Positions 5,989-8,595 of a stretch of DNA of 8,595 nt are shown here, in pieces (position 1 is the first letter of the stretch; each line of letters opens with the position of its first letter). Source of the stretch: DATHWB01 sp046565785 (lineage in GTDB: Bacteria; Actinomycetota; Acidimicrobiia; Spongiisociales; ZC4RG35); contig JBKHXZ010000169.1 in NCBI GenBank assembly GCA_046565785.1, forward strand, positions 1 to 8,595. The letters run 5' to 3'. The notes beneath the pieces were generated by a model, which was not told where the DNA came from, searched no databases, and saw nothing but the letters and a program-made list of their open reading frames with translations. The position numbers and the translations under genes were made by a program.

Positions 5989-6861
5989 ATGCTTCCCTCC
6001 TCCGTCGAAGAGGTCGTCACCGCGTTCGCCGAGGCCGATTACATCGCCGATCGCAGCCTGGCCGTGTCGGTGCATCTCGCATTGCAGCTCGGCCGTCCGT
6101 TGTTCTTGGAAGGTGAGGCCGGGGTCGGAAAGACGGAGGTCGCCAAGGTGCTGGCGTCGATGTTGGGAACTCCCCTGATCCGGCTGCAGTGCTACGAGGG
6201 ACTCGATGTCAACCATGACGTCTACGAGTGGGACTACGCACGCCAGATGTTGGCGATTCGGCTGGTCGAAGCGCGTGGCGAAGGATCGCACGCCGACGTG
6301 TCGGACATCATGAGCCGGGAGTTCCTGGTGGCCCGCCCGCTGCTGCAGGCGGTCGAAACGCCGGGGCGTCCGGTGCTGCTGATCGACGAGTTGGATCGTG
6401 CCGACGAGGAGTTCGAGGCGTACCTGTTGGAGATCCTTTCCGACTTCCAGGTGACAGTTCCCGAGATCGGGACGATCCGCGCCGCGGAGCCGCCGGTCGT
6501 CATCCTGACGTCCAACCGCACCAGGGAGATCCATGACGCCTTGAAACGGCGGTGTATCTATCACTGGGTCGACTACCCGGATCTGGATCGGGAGGTCGAG
6601 ATCGTCATGACCCGGGTGCCGGAGATCGACGAGCGGCTCGCCCGCCAACTGGCCGCCGCCATGCAGGACCTGCGAGCTCTCGACCTGTTCAAGCCGCCAG
6701 GTGTGGCGGAGACACTCGACTGGGCTCGGGCACTGCGAGTGCTCGGGGCTCACCAACTCGACAAGGCGGCGATCGACGACACGCTGGGCGTCGTGCTGAA
6801 GTACCGCGAGGACGTCGAGCTGGTGACTCGAGAGGGGACGGAGAAGTTCGCAGCCGGCTGA
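5989..6861 (+). CDS. coxD: MoxR-family AAA+ ATPase, CoxD-like maturation factor
   Basis: A 290-residue AAA+ ATPase. In characterised CO dehydrogenase clusters CoxD helps build the sulfurated metal site of the large subunit, and the same role is inferred here. Visible are Walker A GEAGVGKT (42-49), Walker B VLLIDELD (129-136), sensor 1 TSN (174-176), an arginine pair in LKRRCIYHW (Arg187 and Arg188) and a sensor 2-like ETLDWARAL (241-249). Length is typical. The start is uncertain. ATG 5989 gives the natural beginning MLPSSVEEVV but has a poor ribosome binding site. GTG 5965, eight codons earlier, has AGGGG five bases upstream. It is followed by the peptidase gene at a gap of only five bases and then coxE, forming a probable operon. 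Confidence 0.92.
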   Translation: MLPSSVEEVVTAFAEADYIADRSLAVSVHLALQLGRPLFLEGEAGVGKTEVAKVLASMLGTPLIRLQCYEGLDVNHDVYEWDYARQMLAIRLVEARGEGSHADVSDIMSREFLVARPLLQAVETPGRPVLLIDELDRADEEFEAYLLEILSDFQVTVPEIGTIRAAEPPVVILTSNRTREIHDALKRRCIYHWVDYPDLDREVEIVMTRVPEIDERLARQLAAAMQDLRALDLFKPPGVAETLDWARALRVLGAHQLDKAAIDDTLGVVLKYREDVELVTREGTEKFAAG

Positions 6862-6866
6862 TCCTC

Positions 6867-8069
6867 GTGCTGTCGGCGACGGCCGCAGCGTTCCTGGTTG
6901 GTTTCCCGTCGCCGGCCTCCGCCTGGGAGAACGACCTGGGCGAGGTGACGCTGTTCGAATCAGGTGGTTTGTCTCAACGCACCCGGACGGCGGTCGACAC
7001 CATCGGCCAGGTGCTGGGCGTGCAGCCGACCGTCATGCAGTCCGGAACCATCCGGATGCGGTCGGTGGTCCGTGGTGATCGAGCCGCGCAGGTCTTCGAG
7101 GACGGGTTCGCGGTTCCGATGACGTTTGTGGCTGTCGATCCTGCAACGTCCCTTCCACTCATCGGGGAGACGATGGGCACCGCCCTCGACCACGGCGTGG
7201 TCATGTCGTCGACGACGGCCGAAATGCGCGGTGCCCTCCCCGGGGATGTCGTCATTCTCGAAGGATGGGACGGGAGCGTCCACCAGGTTCCGATCGCCGC
7301 CATCCTGCCGGACGAGAGCCTTGCCTGGAACGAGTTGGCCTTCAGCGACGAGTTGGCCGCAGCCATGGGTATCGATCGTCCGGCGCGGGCGGTGTTGTGG
7401 GGAGTGAACACCACAGTGGTCGAACTCCTCGCGCAGAGTGTGCTGGGAGACGCCCCTATCCGGGTCTACGGTCCGGGGAGCGAGCGGCCACCGTTCCAGG
7501 ATTGGGTTCTGCCGATGGTGCAGGTGAAACAGCGATTCGGCGAGTTTGCGTTCCGCGAGACCGGAACGGACCGGATCGAAACCGACGATGACTGGTACGA
7601 GGCCAACATCGTCACCGTCACCCATCCTCTGCTCGGCCAGTTCCGTTGTCATCGGGAAATCCTCCCCTATGTCGAAGGTGCGCTCGCGGAACTCTCCGCG
7701 AAAGGGCTGGTCGACGAGATCGATGCGTCGGACTTCCAAGCTGCTGGTGGTTGCTACAACGCTCGCCTGGCCCGAGGCGGCGACCTCGACCGTGGCTTCG
7801 CCCTGTCACGGCACTCCTGGGGAATCGCTATCGACTTCAACCCGACCACCAACGGCTTCGGTTCCGAACCGTCACTGTCCGAGGCGTTCGGCGAGGTGTG
7901 GCGAAGATGGGGGTTCGCTTGGGGGGCGGGCTGGACGGTTCCCGACCCGATGCATTTCGAATGGCATGCCGACCCTGTCGACCCGGACCGGATGACCTGT
8001 GTGAACCGATTGGCTGCCACGCGCGGTGGCCGGGAGTTCGGCGATGTGCCCGCCGGGTGCCCATCGTGA
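6867..8069 (+). CDS. Secreted M15-type zinc peptidase (VanY/L-Ala-D-Glu peptidase-like)
   Basis: A probable exported peptidoglycan peptidase of 400 residues. The C-terminal ~150 residues hold the M15 fold. SRHSWGIAIDFN gives zinc ligands His316 and Asp323, and DPMHFEW gives His363 with Asp360 as likely catalytic base, the pattern of M15C-type enzymes. The N-terminus has a hydrophobic stretch ending in ASA, consistent with a signal peptide cleaved near residue 19. Residues 20-240 match nothing I recognise. The start is unclear. GTG 6867 lacks a basic residue before the hydrophobic core, and the nearest upstream alternative is a CTG at 6858 that overlaps the moxR stop. The gene lies in the maturation operon between the coxD and coxE homologues and overlaps coxE by four bases (GTGA). 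Confidence 0.88.
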   Translation: MLSATAAAFLVGFPSPASAWENDLGEVTLFESGGLSQRTRTAVDTIGQVLGVQPTVMQSGTIRMRSVVRGDRAAQVFEDGFAVPMTFVAVDPATSLPLIGETMGTALDHGVVMSSTTAEMRGALPGDVVILEGWDGSVHQVPIAAILPDESLAWNELAFSDELAAAMGIDRPARAVLWGVNTTVVELLAQSVLGDAPIRVYGPGSERPPFQDWVLPMVQVKQRFGEFAFRETGTDRIETDDDWYEANIVTVTHPLLGQFRCHREILPYVEGALAELSAKGLVDEIDASDFQAAGGCYNARLARGGDLDRGFALSRHSWGIAIDFNPTTNGFGSEPSLSEAFGEVWRRWGFAWGAGWTVPDPMHFEWHADPVDPDRMTCVNRLAATRGGREFGDVPAGCPS

Positions 8070-8595
8070 GTGGACCGGCCGTCAAGCTCGTGGAGTTCGG
8101 CCGGGCGCTGCGAGACGAGGGGATCCCGGTGCCTCCCACCATCACCCGTGACTTGGTTTCGGCTATCGACCATGTGGGGGCGGCGTCGGGTGAAGACGTG
8201 TACTGGGCCTTCCGGGGGCTGACGATCACTTCCCGTGATCAGATCCCCATCTTCGATCGGGTGTTCGTGCGTTTTTTCCGTGAGGAAGGGGGCCCTGGGG
8301 TCTCGTTCATCGAGTCGCGTCCTCCCCGTAATTGGTCGATCGACCGCACGGGAGCCGAGGGTGCGGGCGAAGGGGACTCCGAGGATCTGGCGGTGTCCCG
8401 TGGGGCGAGCTCGGTGGAGCGTCTGGCGCACAAGGACTTCTCGTTGCTCACCGCCGACGAGGAACGGCAGGTCAAGTCGATGATCGCCCAGATGATCTGG
8501 AACCCGGCGCTGGTCCGAGCTCGCCGACGGATCTCGTCGATGAGGGGGGATCTCCCTGACATGCGACGGACACTGCGAGCGACGGTCGGCCCCGG
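8066..8595 (+). CDS. coxE: CoxE-like protein, N-terminal part (cut by window end)
   Basis: The first 176 residues of an open frame that runs past the window. It begins at GTG 8066, whose first bases form the stop of the peptidase gene. Recognisable CoxE-type features are LVEFGRALRDEGIPVPPT, YWAFRGLTITSRDQIPIFDRVFVRFF, then a charged linker (about residues 80-115) and SVERLAHKDFSLLTADEERQV followed by RARRRISSMRGDLPDMRRTLRATV. In full-length relatives a von Willebrand factor A domain follows, but it lies outside the window. CoxE homologues work with MoxR-type ATPases, as with coxD here, in maturation of Mo enzymes. The assignment rests on the N-terminal pattern and the neighbourhood. Confidence 0.8.
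   Translation, partial: MSGPAVKLVEFGRALRDEGIPVPPTITRDLVSAIDHVGAASGEDVYWAFRGLTITSRDQIPIFDRVFVRFFREEGGPGVSFIESRPPRNWSIDRTGAEGAGEGDSEDLAVSRGASSVERLAHKDFSLLTADEERQVKSMIAQMIWNPALVRARRRISSMRGDLPDMRRTLRATVGP

Noticed and set aside
5935..6756. Long N-terminal extension of the rhodanese frame
   Set aside because: It lies opposite the MoxR gene, which has clear AAA+ motifs; rhodanese similarity begins at GTG 5934.

Overview
The window is GC-rich and reads as an actinobacterial chromosome. The genes are dense, there are GTG/TTG starts, strong AGGAGG-type ribosome binding sites and 4-base stop/start overlaps. The protein style and the GC-rich palindromic intergenic repeats would fit Acidimicrobiia or a related lineage, but that placement is inference with low confidence.

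The core is a molybdenum hydroxylase operon on the + strand, ordered small-large-medium subunit (coxS 1432-1932, coxL 1929-4307, coxM 4320-5165). The large subunit has the AYRGAGR active-site loop. Together with the S-L-M order this marks it as form II ('CoxL-like') and not the proven CO-oxidising form I. Its physiological substrate is therefore open. After a 290-base convergent gap come the maturation-type genes: a MoxR/CoxD-like AAA+ ATPase (5989-6861), a secreted M15-type zinc peptidase (6867-8069), and the start of a CoxE-like protein that runs off the right edge (8066-end). The peptidase is an unexpected insertion between the coxD and coxE homologues and overlaps coxE by 4 bases. Divergent from coxD lies a two-gene minus-strand unit: a single-domain rhodanese (5593-5934) overlapping a 47-residue zinc-ribbon protein (5457-5600).

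Left of coxS and divergent from it is an ECF sigma factor (694-1293, minus). It overlaps by 11 bases a small protein with one membrane segment (201-704, minus) that could be its regulator. The gap between sigma gene and coxS holds two inverted repeats. One is a 28-base imperfect palindrome ending four bases before the coxS ribosome binding site, and both are operator candidates.

Two gene-free stretches (1-200 and 5166-5456) are filled with copies of a GC-rich palindromic repeat. Its hairpin layout is kept while the stem sequences differ. It probably acts as a transcription end or REP-like element. A plausible reading of the whole is a form II Mo-hydroxylase locus with CoxD/CoxE-type maturation, possible sulfur handling by the rhodanese, and a possible dedicated envelope-linked sigma switch.
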